Positions 38,919 through 49,690 of a stretch of 64,000 nt of DNA are shown here, piece after piece; the stretch's first letter is position 1, and each line of letters starts with the position of its first letter. The notes under the pieces are model-generated. The model did no database searches and was not told where the DNA came from. It saw only the letters and a program-made list of their open reading frames with translations. Source of the stretch: Parus major (Eukaryota > Chordata > Aves > Passeriformes > Paridae); assembly GCF_001522545.3 (NCBI RefSeq), contig NC_031772.1, positions 2,984,603-3,048,602 of the forward strand. Reading direction: 5' to 3'. Made by a program: the position numbers and the translations under genes.

Positions 38919-39328
38919 ATAAAATAAATAAATTATCCTCATCACACAACACACCCACATTAAAAAACTAAATCACCCTAAAATTTTAAAAATAATTACA
39001 AGCTGACCAAAAAATTAAAACTTTAATCTCACTAACAAAAAAAAAAACAACAAAAAAACAAAAGCAAGTAACACAAACTAAAAAACTCCACCATACAACC
39101 AACTACCACATTATTCTCTTTTCACTAATAATTCCTATCACATCATAAAAATAAACCAAAAATAGAAAACAACCATATAAAAACCCACACATCAAATTAC
39201 AAAAACTACTAAAAAAATAAATCAAACCAACTTACTAAACTCAAAATTGTTCAACTAACCCTAAACATAACTAAAAAAAAAAATAATCAAAACTTTACCT
39301 CTACACTAATTCATAAATAATAACCAAT
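38919..39328. other. G-depleted tract, possible hyper-edited retroelement
   Basis: Only 6 of 410 bases are G. In the sampled 60 bases 39181-39240 there are 35 A, 15 C, 10 T and 0 G. C is at a normal level, while A is raised by about the missing G, so the tract looks like ordinary sequence in which nearly every G became A (C to T on the minus strand). The surviving Gs are in AGC, TGA, AGC, AGT, AGA and TGT; none precedes another G. The edges are fairly sharp: G returns at 39329 on the right, and the left side is normal before about 38890. APOBEC-type deamination of retroelement cDNA, known from passerine LTR elements, would produce this. The parent element is not recognisable. A low-complexity origin is possible but fits less well, because the tract is not made of repeated units. 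Confidence 0.6.
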
Positions 39329-41148
39329 GCTCTGTAAAAAATAGCTGGAGAAGTGGAAAAAAAACAGGTTTTACACAACTAGCCTGGCAAGAAGATTTAA
39401 TATTCAACAGGACACAAGTAGCCTTGTTTTGAATTATTTTTTTTTTTTCTTTTTAAATCAAGTTGTTTGAAGTCAACACCACTACAAATATCTTTGCCAT
39501 CATCTCTGCTGTCTGGATTTCACTGGTTTTTCAGTGCACACAGTTCTGATGCCTGGTGGGATTCAGCTGGATGCAAGGCTTGGGTTTTCTTAAAGGAAAC
39601 ATTTACCATTTGTAGTATTTAGTTTAACATTCACACAACAAATATAAAGCTACTTATCAATAAAAGCACTTTGCTTTAAATTGCATTTTCAAAAAAACCC
39701 CATGAATTTCCTTTTACCAAAAAAACAGCTTTTGGTGGGTACAAGTAGACAACATCTTCCCTAAGGAACAAAATCTGTGTTTTTGCACAAAGACAGAAGT
39801 GGAATTTTACCTGCCAGTGGTAATTGATACCAACTGCTCAGGGATGCACCTTAAAAAGGCAACATAACCAGATATTTCCCTAATGCTGGAACACTATTAC
39901 ACAAATCTCTTTCTAATGTGGTTGGGATCTTTTTCATGCTCTGCTCTCTAAAGCTCTTCCCATTTTGCTGCTGCTGCTTGCCCCCTGCTGTTTTTTCTGT
40001 TGTTCTCTGAAAAGAAACTTCAATAACCTCATTTCTTTGATTTTAGACATATATAGATATATACACATATATGGAGATGCCTGTGTATACATATATGAAT
40101 CAAGGTGTTCACATGAATAATTCCATATATAAGCTGCTTTTCATTCAACAAAGATACAGTGAAAACTGAAAGCCAAATAAATCATTGAGGCTTGATTGGA
40201 AATTAAACAAGATTTTCCTGTACTTTATATAAGAAGGAACCATAAACCATCTAGATTAGCCATCACACATTAGAAGAAATGCTAGATGGAAATCTTTTGA
40301 AGGGTCACCTTAAAAAAAAAAAAAAAAGGAAATATGTTACAACAAAGCAGGAATGCTTTTCCCTATAGTATCATTTTTTAAAGAGAATTGAAGTCTTTAC
40401 TGTGCTCAAAAAAAACCAAACCTGCACAGATATAATTCTGTGAGTAGTGGCATTCCCACTAGGAAAGTTTGCTGTTGGTAAAAGAAAAGAAAAAGGTACT
40501 TTTGCTGTTGTTTTATATTGATTTGTCAGCTAAGTAAACTCTTTCAGGAAACCTATTAGCAATGCCAGAGTGATCTTTTACTTTGGAGCACTGGTAAAAA
40601 ATTTGCAGTTGGTTTTGCAGTTCCAGCTGGTGACCCCAGCCTTCAAATAAATCTTTGTTGTGGTGTTGTGGGCTCTGTCCTTCTCAAGCCACAAAAATGG
40701 AATAAACACGTTTGTCCATTGGCTGAGAGTCTCTAGATGTTTTAAATTTCAGAGGGATAAATCATTTGGGGAGGATTTCCTCCACATTTTCCTTTCCACG
40801 AGGAGTTTTTGTGCCCTGCTATGTGAGCATCGTCTCTTGAATAACGCTGATCACTTCAGCGATGGCACATCAGGCATCTTTGTCCTGAAAAAGACAACAC
40901 GTACCAGCTTCAAAAGCAGCTTTTGGAGGCTGTGAAAGCAACCTGGCTCTGTTCAGGTGTTCAGCTCAGTGCAGGATTCCCAGGGCTCCTCCCTGCTGGC
41001 TCCTGGATTCCCACCTCATTCCCTGGGAGCACGGACAGGAGGGCCCTGCTGTTCTGCACACTCATGGAAAAAGGCTGTGAAACCCTTTGCAGGCATCTTC
41101 ATGGCTCATGAGGTTCTGTTGCTGTACACCTGGGAGAAAAATTCATGA
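39329..41148. other. Non-coding DNA, no gene seen
   Basis: Contains an (A)16 run at 40312-40327 and a small TATATA/ACACATATAT patch at 40045-40100. No supported gene. Confidence 0.55.
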
Positions 41149-41243
41149 TTTATTAATAATAATCGAGAATAATTATCAATCTTAATAATATTAATAATGA
41201 TTTGTTAATAATTTATTTATTTATGATATAATTTTATAATCAT
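41149..41243. repeat. AATAAT-rich low-complexity DNA
   Basis: Repeated TTAATAATA and TTTATTTATTTATGA words in about 95 AT-rich bases. Confidence 0.75.
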
Positions 41244-42655
41244 TTGCCAGATACAATTAATTCAGTGCTCCTGTGGCTTTCTGCTGATTTGCTCTTAGGT
41301 TTCTGTGTGACTGGCATGTGTGACATGCTAGGTGACATGTTCTGTTCCTGGAGGAGTGGCCAGAGCACATGAGCCTGGTTTTGGGGTGATTTTTCACCTG
41401 TGGATCAGGAAATGTTGCCATGAGGGATGTGGGGTGGAATGAGCAGGGAGGGAACCACGGTCTCAGTTGTGTGAGCTCTAACGTGGATTCTCTAAGGGGT
41501 GAAGTGGGTCAATAGCAATTCTTATTCTTTGTGTTTAAGGTTTCTATTCTATTCCCACTCTGAATGTGGAGTCAAGGCTCTGGGGTGGGTTAGAGAGGTT
41601 TCCAAGGCGAGGGGGAGTGGGGAATGGCTCTCTCTGACAGATGAACTCACCCCAGAGCTCTCTGCTGCTCTTTCTCTGCATGGTGGCTCCTCCTCAAACT
41701 TGGATTTCTGCATGGTCAAAGGGCTCTATTCATAGAAATGGGTAATTCCCTCTTCTTTTGGAACACTTAAAAAATATTGTGTTAGAAAACTTGGAACAGG
41801 TGTGGTTTTAGTTAAATGCTTGCTCTGGATCTCGAAGATAGATTTAAATTTAGGAATAACAGACCTGGTCTCTTACAAGTATTTTCCACTACATAAAAAA
41901 ATCTGGTCAGGCACTATATTCTGGTTTTCAGATTTCTGATATTTCTGTATTAAGATTAAATCTAGCCAGGGATATGAGCATCCTAAGCAAAGTCTTTCCA
42001 TCAAATCCCTTAAGAATTTCTATTTTTTCACTCTTAGCATGGCTTCATGGAAGATGAAATCCTGTGAACAACCCCATGTGTTAAGGGAGTGAGAGCTGGG
42101 AGACAGTTACTGGTCTGATACACAAAAAATGCATTAAGGTTTGGACACAACCTGCAGGAGGGAGGTAACTCATCTTTAGTCACCTTGTTTTGAACTTATT
42201 CCAGGATCCAATATTGCAAAGTATTGCACACGAGCTCAGCTGATGTCTGGAGACACTCAGGGGGAGCAGCAACTTTGAATTCTGAATTTCCTGTGATTTC
42301 CTGTCATTGGGGGGTTTTAGCCCAACCACTCACGTTGTTTTAATGGAGACATTTCCATCTAATGTCCTTTGTTTCTTCTGAAACCATTAGAAAAACAAAC
42401 AGAAAGGGGCTCATATTAATAATGTATTATGCCTGAGACTTCTTCAAACATGATCAATGTTAATGGGATCACTGAGACTCCTCTCCAGGGATCAGAATTA
42501 CTCTTTAGAGCTGCTACAGATCATGTTTTCCCTGAACACTAAATATGAAGTAGAAAAAGGTTTGCTGGTGTTATCAGTGTCAGTGGTGTTTTATCTGCCA
42601 GCTCATTGACATTAGAGACTGTGCAATCCAATGTAGTTTTATTCCCTATTAATTT
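41244..42655. other. Non-coding DNA, no gene seen
   Basis: Ordinary intergenic sequence. No recognisable mobile element or gene. Confidence 0.55.
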
Positions 42656-42825
42656 TAAAAAAAACAAAACAAACAGAACCCTAAAACCAAAAGAACCCAA
42701 CCCAAACCAAAAACAAAACAAAAAAACACCAAAAAAAAATCACAAAAAAAACCAAACAAAAAAACACACACACACACAATCCAACCTCCAAAACATAACT
42801 TTTATTTTTTTGTTGTTTTTTTTAA
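42656..42825. repeat. A/C-rich low-complexity tract with (CA)8
   Basis: About 144 bases (42656-42799) consist almost only of A and C with two Gs. They include ACC/AAC words and a (CA)n run at 42764-42778, and are followed by a T-rich run to 42825. Composition resembles the G-depleted tract at 39 kb but is far more repetitive, so a simple-repeat origin is likelier here. Confidence 0.85.
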
Positions 42826-43418
42826 GCAAACATCATCATATGCACCTGTGAAATATTTAACTGGCTTTTCAAGGTAACAAATAAAAGCTCAAAAGAATTC
42901 TGGTTGCAGATTTTACAACGCTCTGCGTTGTTAATTAGCACAGCTTCATAAAATGTCAGAAAACCTTATACAAGCCCATGGATGTTAATTCTGATGCAGC
43001 CACAATATATCATGACTTTTACAAGACAGAGATTTGTCTCTGCTGAATGGCTGCAGTGTGATGGATTTTGAGAATTCACACTGGAAGTCAACATGAATGA
43101 GTAAAGATGTTTTGAATGCTCAGTTTAAAACACAGGGCTCAGAGCAGATGCCTTTTTCATGGTTTCAGTGCAATACCTGGGTGTCTCTTCCTTGGCATTG
43201 TAAAAGAGGTTTTCAACCTCCTTACCTTCATTTTTCATATTGGGAAGTATAACATGAGTAACTGCACATGTAATAATCAGCTTTGAATTAAGAATGAAGT
43301 AGAAATATCATTTAATCATCCAAGGTGTCTTTGCTGGGAGTAGCCATCAATTATCCTTACATGGTTCATCAATCAAACCTGCCCTGCCTTGTGCAGGATT
43401 GTCCTTAAGTGTGCCTGA
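42826..43418. other. Non-coding DNA, no gene seen
   Basis: No gene or recognisable repeat before the left flank of the LTR at 43425. Confidence 0.55.
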
Positions 43419-43424
43419 GCCCAT

Positions 43425-44319
43425 TGTAAGATTTGGGGGATTGACTCGATCTTCTGGAGTGTGGCCTGGCTGGCTCAGGGATGAGGTTTCTCTTCACTCG
43501 AGTTTCCAGCCAGCAGATGTTTGTGGGGTTCACTGATTTTCTTCAAGAATTCAAGTCTATAGAGTGAGTAAAGAAATCAGGGGGGACTCTCTCTCTGGTT
43601 TGCATTCCACAGTTTATTTCTGTGAAGGGGAATCCAAAGGATGAGAGACCAAGGATTTGGGGTCTGGGGGGGGTCTCTTTTAACAGGGTTTCTCGCAGGG
43701 AGGGAACCTCAGAGAGAGAAACAATTATTTTTCTCAGTTAGTACATCTTACACACTTTCTATAAATCAAGGTTACACACACCAAGATAAGAAATAACAGA
43801 CACCAAGTTCTTGTGCCCACAAAGGTGTAGGAGTATTCTCCAGAGAGGGGCAGAGAGGAGAGGCTGCTTTCCTTTTTTTCTTTCCAGGGGGAAAGAAAGG
43901 GAAGGCAAGGTAAGCATGTTCTCTCAGCTTCCATAGCTCAGAGACATTCTGGGACAGGAAAATAGAGTTACAAACTTCCGTGTTGGAAAGAAGGGTCTCT
44001 GTTCTCCCAACCCCCTGCTTTCCTGGGCTAAAGAAACTTCAAGCAGCTGGAAATGCCAGCAGGGTCCTCTCTTTATTCCATCCGGCCTCTCGCTGTGGGG
44101 CTGAGGAGAGAAACTTCAGTAATCATGGTAACTTGACGCCAGGTAAACAATTAGGAGAAAAAGAAGCTGGGGGGGAAATCACAACTAAAAGAGGGGAAAA
44201 GATTTATTTCAGGCTATCAACTACAACAGGGGATTTGTGATCTGTCCAAAGCCCAGCCTGTGAGCAGTGAGAGAAGCAGGTGAGTGTCCCCAGAGAGCTT
44301 CCTGGCAGCCTGCAGAACA
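43425..44319 (-). mobile_element. Probable solo LTR of an endogenous retrovirus (895 bp)
   Basis: The element begins TGTAAG and ends GAACA on the plus strand, so it has the TG...CA ends of a retroviral LTR. It is flanked by GCCCAT at 43419-43424 and 44320-44325, a candidate 6 bp target-site duplication; the matching flank can be extended to a shared 10-base word, so the exact edge is uncertain. On the minus strand an AATAAA-type polyadenylation signal (from the TTTATTT near 43612) lies about 190 bases before the end, as in an R-U5 boundary. Other AATAAA words occur further upstream. A 6 bp duplication would suit an ERVK-like element. No internal gag, pol or env sequence adjoins it, so it would be a solo LTR left by recombination. 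Confidence 0.55.
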
Positions 44320-44325
44320 GCCCAT

Positions 44326-45116
44326 TGTGCTGTGATTTGTTGAATTTTGAGGAGCTTTTCCTTGTGGTGACAGAAATCTTCCAGCAGCCTTCAGAAAGGC
44401 TCCCTGCAGGTGTTCACAAGCCCCAGAGCTGTGCCTGGGGTGTGAGTGTGCAGAGCAGCCCTGCAAGGGACTCAAACACATCCAGCTCTCCTCCTGCTCA
44501 CCATCTACAGGCAACATCAAATATTTTTACGGCCAAATGTCTTTATGATATAGAAAAGCCCCAAAAGTTTATATTCATCTTTCAGTGTTGCAGTAGTTTA
44601 GAGGTTTTTGAAGCTGAGTCCTATTTCATGCCTGTCTCTTTTAATGAGGGCAGTTTTTTTTCAGGGCTGGGCTGGGTTAGCAGCTGAGGCAGAACAGCTG
44701 AGCAGAACTGAGCAGCTTCCATTTGCAACGAGGCTGTTGACAAAAGTTTCAGGGAATTGAAATGAAGTCTGAAATATCCTTCCTGCCTTCACCAGGATGT
44801 TTGGAAGCCCTAGGGTGCTCCAGACTGTGAAACATTAGTAATTAAAGGCTCACCTTCTGTATACTAATGAAAGGCTCAGAACTACAGCTTTTAACATTGA
44901 AGGGATTGCTACATCCTGCATTTTTCACTTTGAGGTTTTTAGGAAGACTGACTATGTCAGAGGATATATCCAGCGAGCTGGGCTGAGGAGGTGACAGCAT
45001 TGTTGGAACAATTAGTCAGGGTTTAAATGTGTTCTGGGCAAAACTCTTCCACTGCACCTCCCAGCTAGAGCACGGCAGTGCCGCTGTGAGATGCTGCTAC
45101 AGACGGCACTGATACC
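44326..45116. other. Spacer between two LTRs, no gene seen
   Basis: Contains a plus-strand open frame of 135 codons that begins inside the left LTR (44280-44687) and matches nothing I know. No retroviral internal sequence is recognisable. Confidence 0.5.
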
Positions 45117-45120
45117 TCTC

Positions 45121-45679
45121 TGGGACCACCTAAAAACAGAGCCCAGACAGAATAAAGGGAATTAAAAGCAGTTTTATTTATTGAAGAACCTTCAGGCACA
45201 TTTAGGGCAGACAAAGCCTCAGGGGCTGCACCTAAAATGGACCACAGATCATTGTTTTTACACTTTTTGAAGTTTGGTCCGTTGGCATATTAGGGGTAAA
45301 TCTTCCAATTCCAGCTGCAGGGAATGAAGTCATTTCCCCCAAGTTTGCTGCCCCCAGCTCCCTTTTGTTCCCATCTCTCAGGGCTGGGGCAGTGAGGTGT
45401 CCTTGGCTGCCAGGCCTGGAGAGGAATTGCTGTGTCTGCCCAAAGTGGGGAAGCAGCAGCTGGCACTGGGTGTGGAGTTGAGAGTTCTGCACTGAAGAGC
45501 TGCAGGGTTACAAACACATGGAAAATGGAAATGCTGGAATCCTGAGGAATCAGTAGCGATGGGTGGTGCTGGTTCAGCTCTGTGGCTCTGGGCAGGTTCC
45601 TCTGCTCCTGCCAAGTCCTGCAGGGTGATTCCTGAGCAGGGCCATTCCAGTCTGCTCTGCCCAGAAATGTCATGTCCCA
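45121..45679 (-). mobile_element. Solo LTR of an endogenous retrovirus (559 bp)
   Basis: The ends are perfect inverted repeats, TGGGAC at 45121-45126 and GTCCCA at 45674-45679, immediately flanked by TCTC on both sides (45117-45120 and 45680-45683), a 4 bp target-site duplication as in gammaretrovirus-like (ERV1) insertions. On the minus strand an AATAAATAAA polyadenylation signal lies about 50 bases before the 3' end (plus-strand TTTATTTATTG, 45173-45183), followed by a T-rich U5-like end. These are standard LTR hallmarks. No internal retroviral genes adjoin, so this is a solo LTR. The minus-strand frames within it (up to 152 codons) are by-products of its composition. Confidence 0.75.
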
Positions 45680-45683
45680 TCTC

Positions 45684-47261
45684 CCACGAGAGAGAATTAG
45701 GAGAGGACTGAACAACATTTCTTTAAACATGAACTGGTACAATCCCACTGTGTTCCTGTGAAATGGCTGGGCGCTCTTCCCTCTCTGGATATTTTGTTTT
45801 TTCTGCAGGATTTGATAATAGTCAAGGAAAGTATCATACAGAATCTCTCTGTCCTATATATAAATGTTTTGGATTTGATAAAAACCATCTCTGTTTTTGC
45901 TTTGGCTGTTTTTATGTATAGAAAAAATAGATGAGTCAGGTAAAGAGAATTTAACCAGGTGCCAGTCAGCTTCATCTACTTATAATCTTTACAGATTTGT
46001 TATGCACTGTTTTGAAATTTCTAGCTTTATTTCATTTTGACTTACAATATAACAAAATAGAATGTTTCAGCAGTAAAAGATAACTCTGGGTACAGGCAAT
46101 ATCCAATCCACTCCTAATACCAGAACTGTTTTCACTTATCAGGCACAGATATTAACAGATGTCAAAAAATAAATCGATAACTCAGCACATTTTTCTAGAT
46201 TCTGCTTGCAAACTCTTGTACAAGGACTGTCATTTCAAGACACACTGTGTCTGAAAAAAAAAGAACTGAAGAAAATTAAAGGCTGAAAGAAAATTACCAT
46301 GGGAGTGACTGTTTTGTTTGGAACATCCATATGTCACCATCTCAGGTGTTGTGGTGTCTTTTCTCTTTGAATTTCCCACCAGTGCACAATTTGAACTTGT
46401 TCTAAAGGCAACAAAATTGCTGCCCTGCAGAAAACCCTTTCTCATGGACAGCTGCAATCCAGTATTTTCTTGTACATCTCTGTGTGGAGATGGAATCCAT
46501 GGAAATATGAGGAGAAGAAAAGGGGTGGATGACATGTTTTCCCTTAAGTGCCTGTAGGTGCTGTGAATTCGCCTCTCATTTTTTTTCTGCCTACAATAAA
46601 TAGTTGGGCATATGATAGGAAATAATTTATTCTAAGTAAATAAAAGGAGGAAGGTGTTTCTTTTTACCAATAAACCAAACTGAAAATCCTGTGTCTTGCT
46701 GTCCTGCTGCTGGGTGCAAGGGAGAGGAATGTCACCCCTGACTCAGGGTAAATTACACAACTTCACTGTATCCCAGATTTAACAGCTCCTTGAAAGATAC
46801 ATCAAACAATTCACACTATGCATGGGAGGAACAGCAATTCATCTAAAGGTGGCAAATCTGAGACGTGACAGGTATTAAAAAGGAAAGGCAAAGTGCAGAG
46901 CCACATTTTTATTCTGCTGCCTTTCCACACAGGTCATGAGAGGCAGTCCGTTCATTCCCTCAGTACACCACCAAGTTAAATATATTCACAACCACTTTCA
47001 AAGCCACCCTTTCTCCCTTTTAATTTTATGTCAATCAGCCATCACTGAGATAGTCCAAATCCTCTCAAAAGCAAGGGTTCATCTAAATTAAAATGCACCG
47101 TGGATTGTCTGTGTGAGGGTGTCAAACTGTGCTGGTATGGACAGCACTGTAAATAGGTGTATTCCTAGAGCAGGTGCCTTCCCCAGCACCAATCTCTGCA
47201 GCACTGGCTTCACAAAACAGGGATCCAAATCCTCTTTCATTTGCATTAATAAAAAAAAAAA
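45684..47261. other. Non-coding DNA, no gene seen
   Basis: No supported gene or mobile element. Confidence 0.55.
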
Positions 47262-47279
47262 GGGGGGGTGAGGGGAGGG
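47262..47279 (+). other. G-quadruplex-type motif
   Basis: The G7 run splits into two GGG tracts, followed by TGA, GGGG, A and GGG. This satisfies the G3+N1-7 pattern for four tracts with very short loops. It directly follows an A11 run. Formation is predicted by rule only. Confidence 0.6.
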
Positions 47280-47654
47280 AATATGACCGTGCAAGTTAAT
47301 GGAGTTAATTACGTTCATATCAGTTTGATGCAGAGGAGTGAAAAGGACAATTTGTGTAAGCAGAGAATTAGCTCTGGTATTTTCCCAGTAACATCAGCAG
47401 CCTGAAGATAAAGGAGCACACAAATCCATCCTACTGAACTCTCACTTTTCAGGGAGAGCATGCAGAATGGGGCAGGCTGGTGGGCAGGGCAAAGACCCAG
47501 GAAAAGCACTCAAATGTCACCAAGCTCAGGGAATCTACCGGTGTCAAGGGAGGGAAAAGTCTGTAGGGACCTGAATAATGTGGTCATCTCAGCAGGAAAT
47601 CCTAAACTCTTCCTTAAGGGTCAAGCATGAGGCACCTTCTGGAACATTTCAGTA
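47280..47654. other. Non-coding DNA, no gene seen
   Basis: Unremarkable sequence between the G-rich motif and the CR1 fragment. Confidence 0.55.
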
Positions 47655-47943
47655 ACCTGGAGAGGCACTTTGTACAAAGCCATGCGGCGGAAGGACAAGG
47701 TGTATTGCCTTTAAAGTGAAAGAAATGAGATTTATTTTAGATTTGTTCCCTGGGAGGGTGGGCAGGCCCTGACAGAGGTGCCCAGAGCAGCTGGGGCTGT
47801 CCCTGGATCCCTGGAAGAGCCCAAGGCCAGGTTGGATGGGGTTTGGAGCAGCCTGGGACAGTGGGAGGTGTCCCTGCCATGGTATACCAAACCAGGTATT
47901 CAAAATCCCTTCCAACCCAAAACATCACAAGAATTTATGATTT
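47655..47943 (+). mobile_element. CR1 LINE, 3' fragment
   Basis: A 5'-truncated CR1 copy. It shows in order: GGAGAGGCACTTTGTACAA, AGGACAAGGTGTATTGCC, GGAGGGTGGGCAGGCC, CCAAGGCCAGGTTGGATGGG, GTGGGAGGTGTCCCTGCCAT and CCTTCCAACCCAAAACAT, and ends in a degraded terminal repeat (AGAATTTATGATT). These words line up with the avian CR1 3' region in the sense direction. The copy is diverged and non-coding. It lies in the opposite orientation to the copy at 35.4 kb. Confidence 0.9.
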
Positions 47944-49554
47944 TTGTGCTCCCTTACAATGTAACCATTGGATTTACCTGTTCAGGGCTTGAGAGTATCA
48001 ACAAATTGTGGAAAGCTTTTCTTTCCTGAATAAAAGCCAGGAAATTCTACAATCTAACTAAGAAAAGGCTTCTTCCCTGTAAGAATCCAAGATTGTTTCA
48101 GGAGGGCTAAAAGAGCATTTCCCCTGTGTCCAAGAGAGACAGAACCATCTCAGCCCTGGCTTTAACCTTTTAGCCTTCATTTGAAACAAGACCTGTAAAT
48201 CAAAAATTTAGAAGGGAATAATTACTCTCACTGAAGGCAATCATATGAGACTTGTAGAGGAATTTTCCTAACACTATAAATTACATCAGATATTATTATC
48301 TCAGAACACACTCCATGAAGAACTTTTCAGGAAGAATCAAAACTAATTTATAAAGTCTGTAATTAGAATTACAGTTGAGAATTAAATCAGTGCTTGAGGT
48401 TCTGTATGATTGCAATATTAGTCTTTCCTTTCCTTAAATTTGTCTGTCAAAATGAAAGAAAGACTCCAATAGATGAATTCTTCTTTCTGATGTTTTCCTC
48501 TCCATATTTCTTCAGAGGCTTCAAGGACAAAAAGCCTTTTTGTCACAGCCTGGCTGTTGTGCTGTCCTCACTGTTAGGTGATGTCCTGGTTGTCCCTTTA
48601 CCAATTCTGGGCAATCCAAACCCTCCTCACTCCTTCAGCTCGTGTCAAACTCATGGAAACTCGTTTTACACCCAACAATTTCCTGAACCGTCAGTTCCAA
48701 ATCATTAATCAGGACCTACAATACCGAGATCTTACGGTTAAGGAAAGTTATTAATTTCAGGGGTACCACTCCATGCTTCAACCTACTCTGTCTGATGCTC
48801 AGACACCAAAAGACACTTGGAAATTCTGTTTTAACCGGGTTTTTAATTCCTCCCAAGCGCATCAGTGGCTTTGATTCCCAGGGCTGTGTGATCAGCACCT
48901 TTGAACAGCTCACAATGCCTTCTATTTCTGATGTAAAAAGTGTGAGAATGGGAGTAAATTGCTCTTGCTTCCTTTTGCATGGGGTTCATTATTCCCTCCC
49001 TTTCATCCCTCAGCGCAGCCAAAGGGGATGAAAGGGATGGTGAGTGGCATCTTGTGGTGCTCAGCTTTGCCACACAAACTCCAGCTTTGGGAATGTCAGT
49101 GCCCAAGCTGCTGGCAGCCTCCCACCTGAAAGGCTGAACAATTTCATTGTCTGCGGTTCTGCCTGAGCTGTTAAATCTGGGAATTGCAGCTGCTGCTGCC
49201 CCTGGGCCAGTCCTGCTTGGTTACAAACCACTTTGCTTTGGGGACTGGGGATGCTTGGTGGTCCTGCAAGGCTGGAACAGATGGGGGCAGCTCTGTCTAG
49301 GTGATATTGGCCACTGTTTTTAAAATTATTCACTGTTCTTGTGCAAGTGAAATAGGCCAGGACCATGCTAAATAAAATCGCTTTGTGTTGATGGTTCAAT
49401 TCCCATTTTAATTCTATATAAAACAGAGTTGTCTTAAGGAACTTAACAAATGTGTTGTCAGTGGCAAATTTCCATAATTCAGCAAAACACAGACTGCTTC
49501 TGACAGTGCCATTTAGACAGAACTGTGGTTTAATCTACAGTTTACAGATAATTT
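47944..49554. other. Non-coding DNA, no gene seen
   Basis: The stretch at about 49050-49420 ends in an AAATAAAATCGC word and has LTR-like texture, but I could not find matching ends or a target-site duplication, so I do not call it. Confidence 0.5.
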
Positions 49555-49582
49555 TAATCCTCATATGGTGATATGAGGATTA
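49555..49582. repeat. Perfect 12 bp stem hairpin
   Basis: TAATCCTCATAT pairs with ATATGAGGATTA around the loop GGTG. Directly after it comes TTTTAATCCAATATGGTGA, a near copy of the left arm plus loop. The locus therefore combines an inverted and a direct repeat. Confidence 0.9.
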
Positions 49583-49634
49583 TTTTAATCCAATATGGTG
49601 AGTGGTAATGGCTGGAGGTTTCTCAGAGGGAGGA

Positions 49635-49690
49635 GAATGACCAGGCTGGGAAGGGATTTTAAATCACTCCAGCCTCAGTCACCCACATAC
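49635..49690 (-). mobile_element. Possible short CR1 3'-end remnant
   Basis: AATGACCAGGCTGGGAAGGG followed by TTTTAAATCACTCCAG resembles the start of a reverse-oriented CR1 3' end (compare AATGACCTGGGTTGGAAGGG at 35410-35429). Similarity is only about three quarters over some 45 bases and could be chance. Confidence 0.3.

Noticed and set aside
38919..39328. Mitochondrial DNA insertion as explanation of the G-poor tract
   Set aside because: The light strand of avian mtDNA is G-poor but keeps well over 10 percent G; this tract has 1.5 percent and no recognisable mitochondrial gene.
42606..42851. Lys/Asn/Thr-rich plus-strand frame
   Set aside because: Translation of the A/C-rich low-complexity tract.
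45290..45748. 152-codon minus-strand frame
   Set aside because: Mostly inside the solo LTR, which is not expected to encode protein.
49050..49420. Possible third LTR ending near an AAATAAAATCGC word
   Set aside because: No matching TG...CA ends or flanking duplication could be found.
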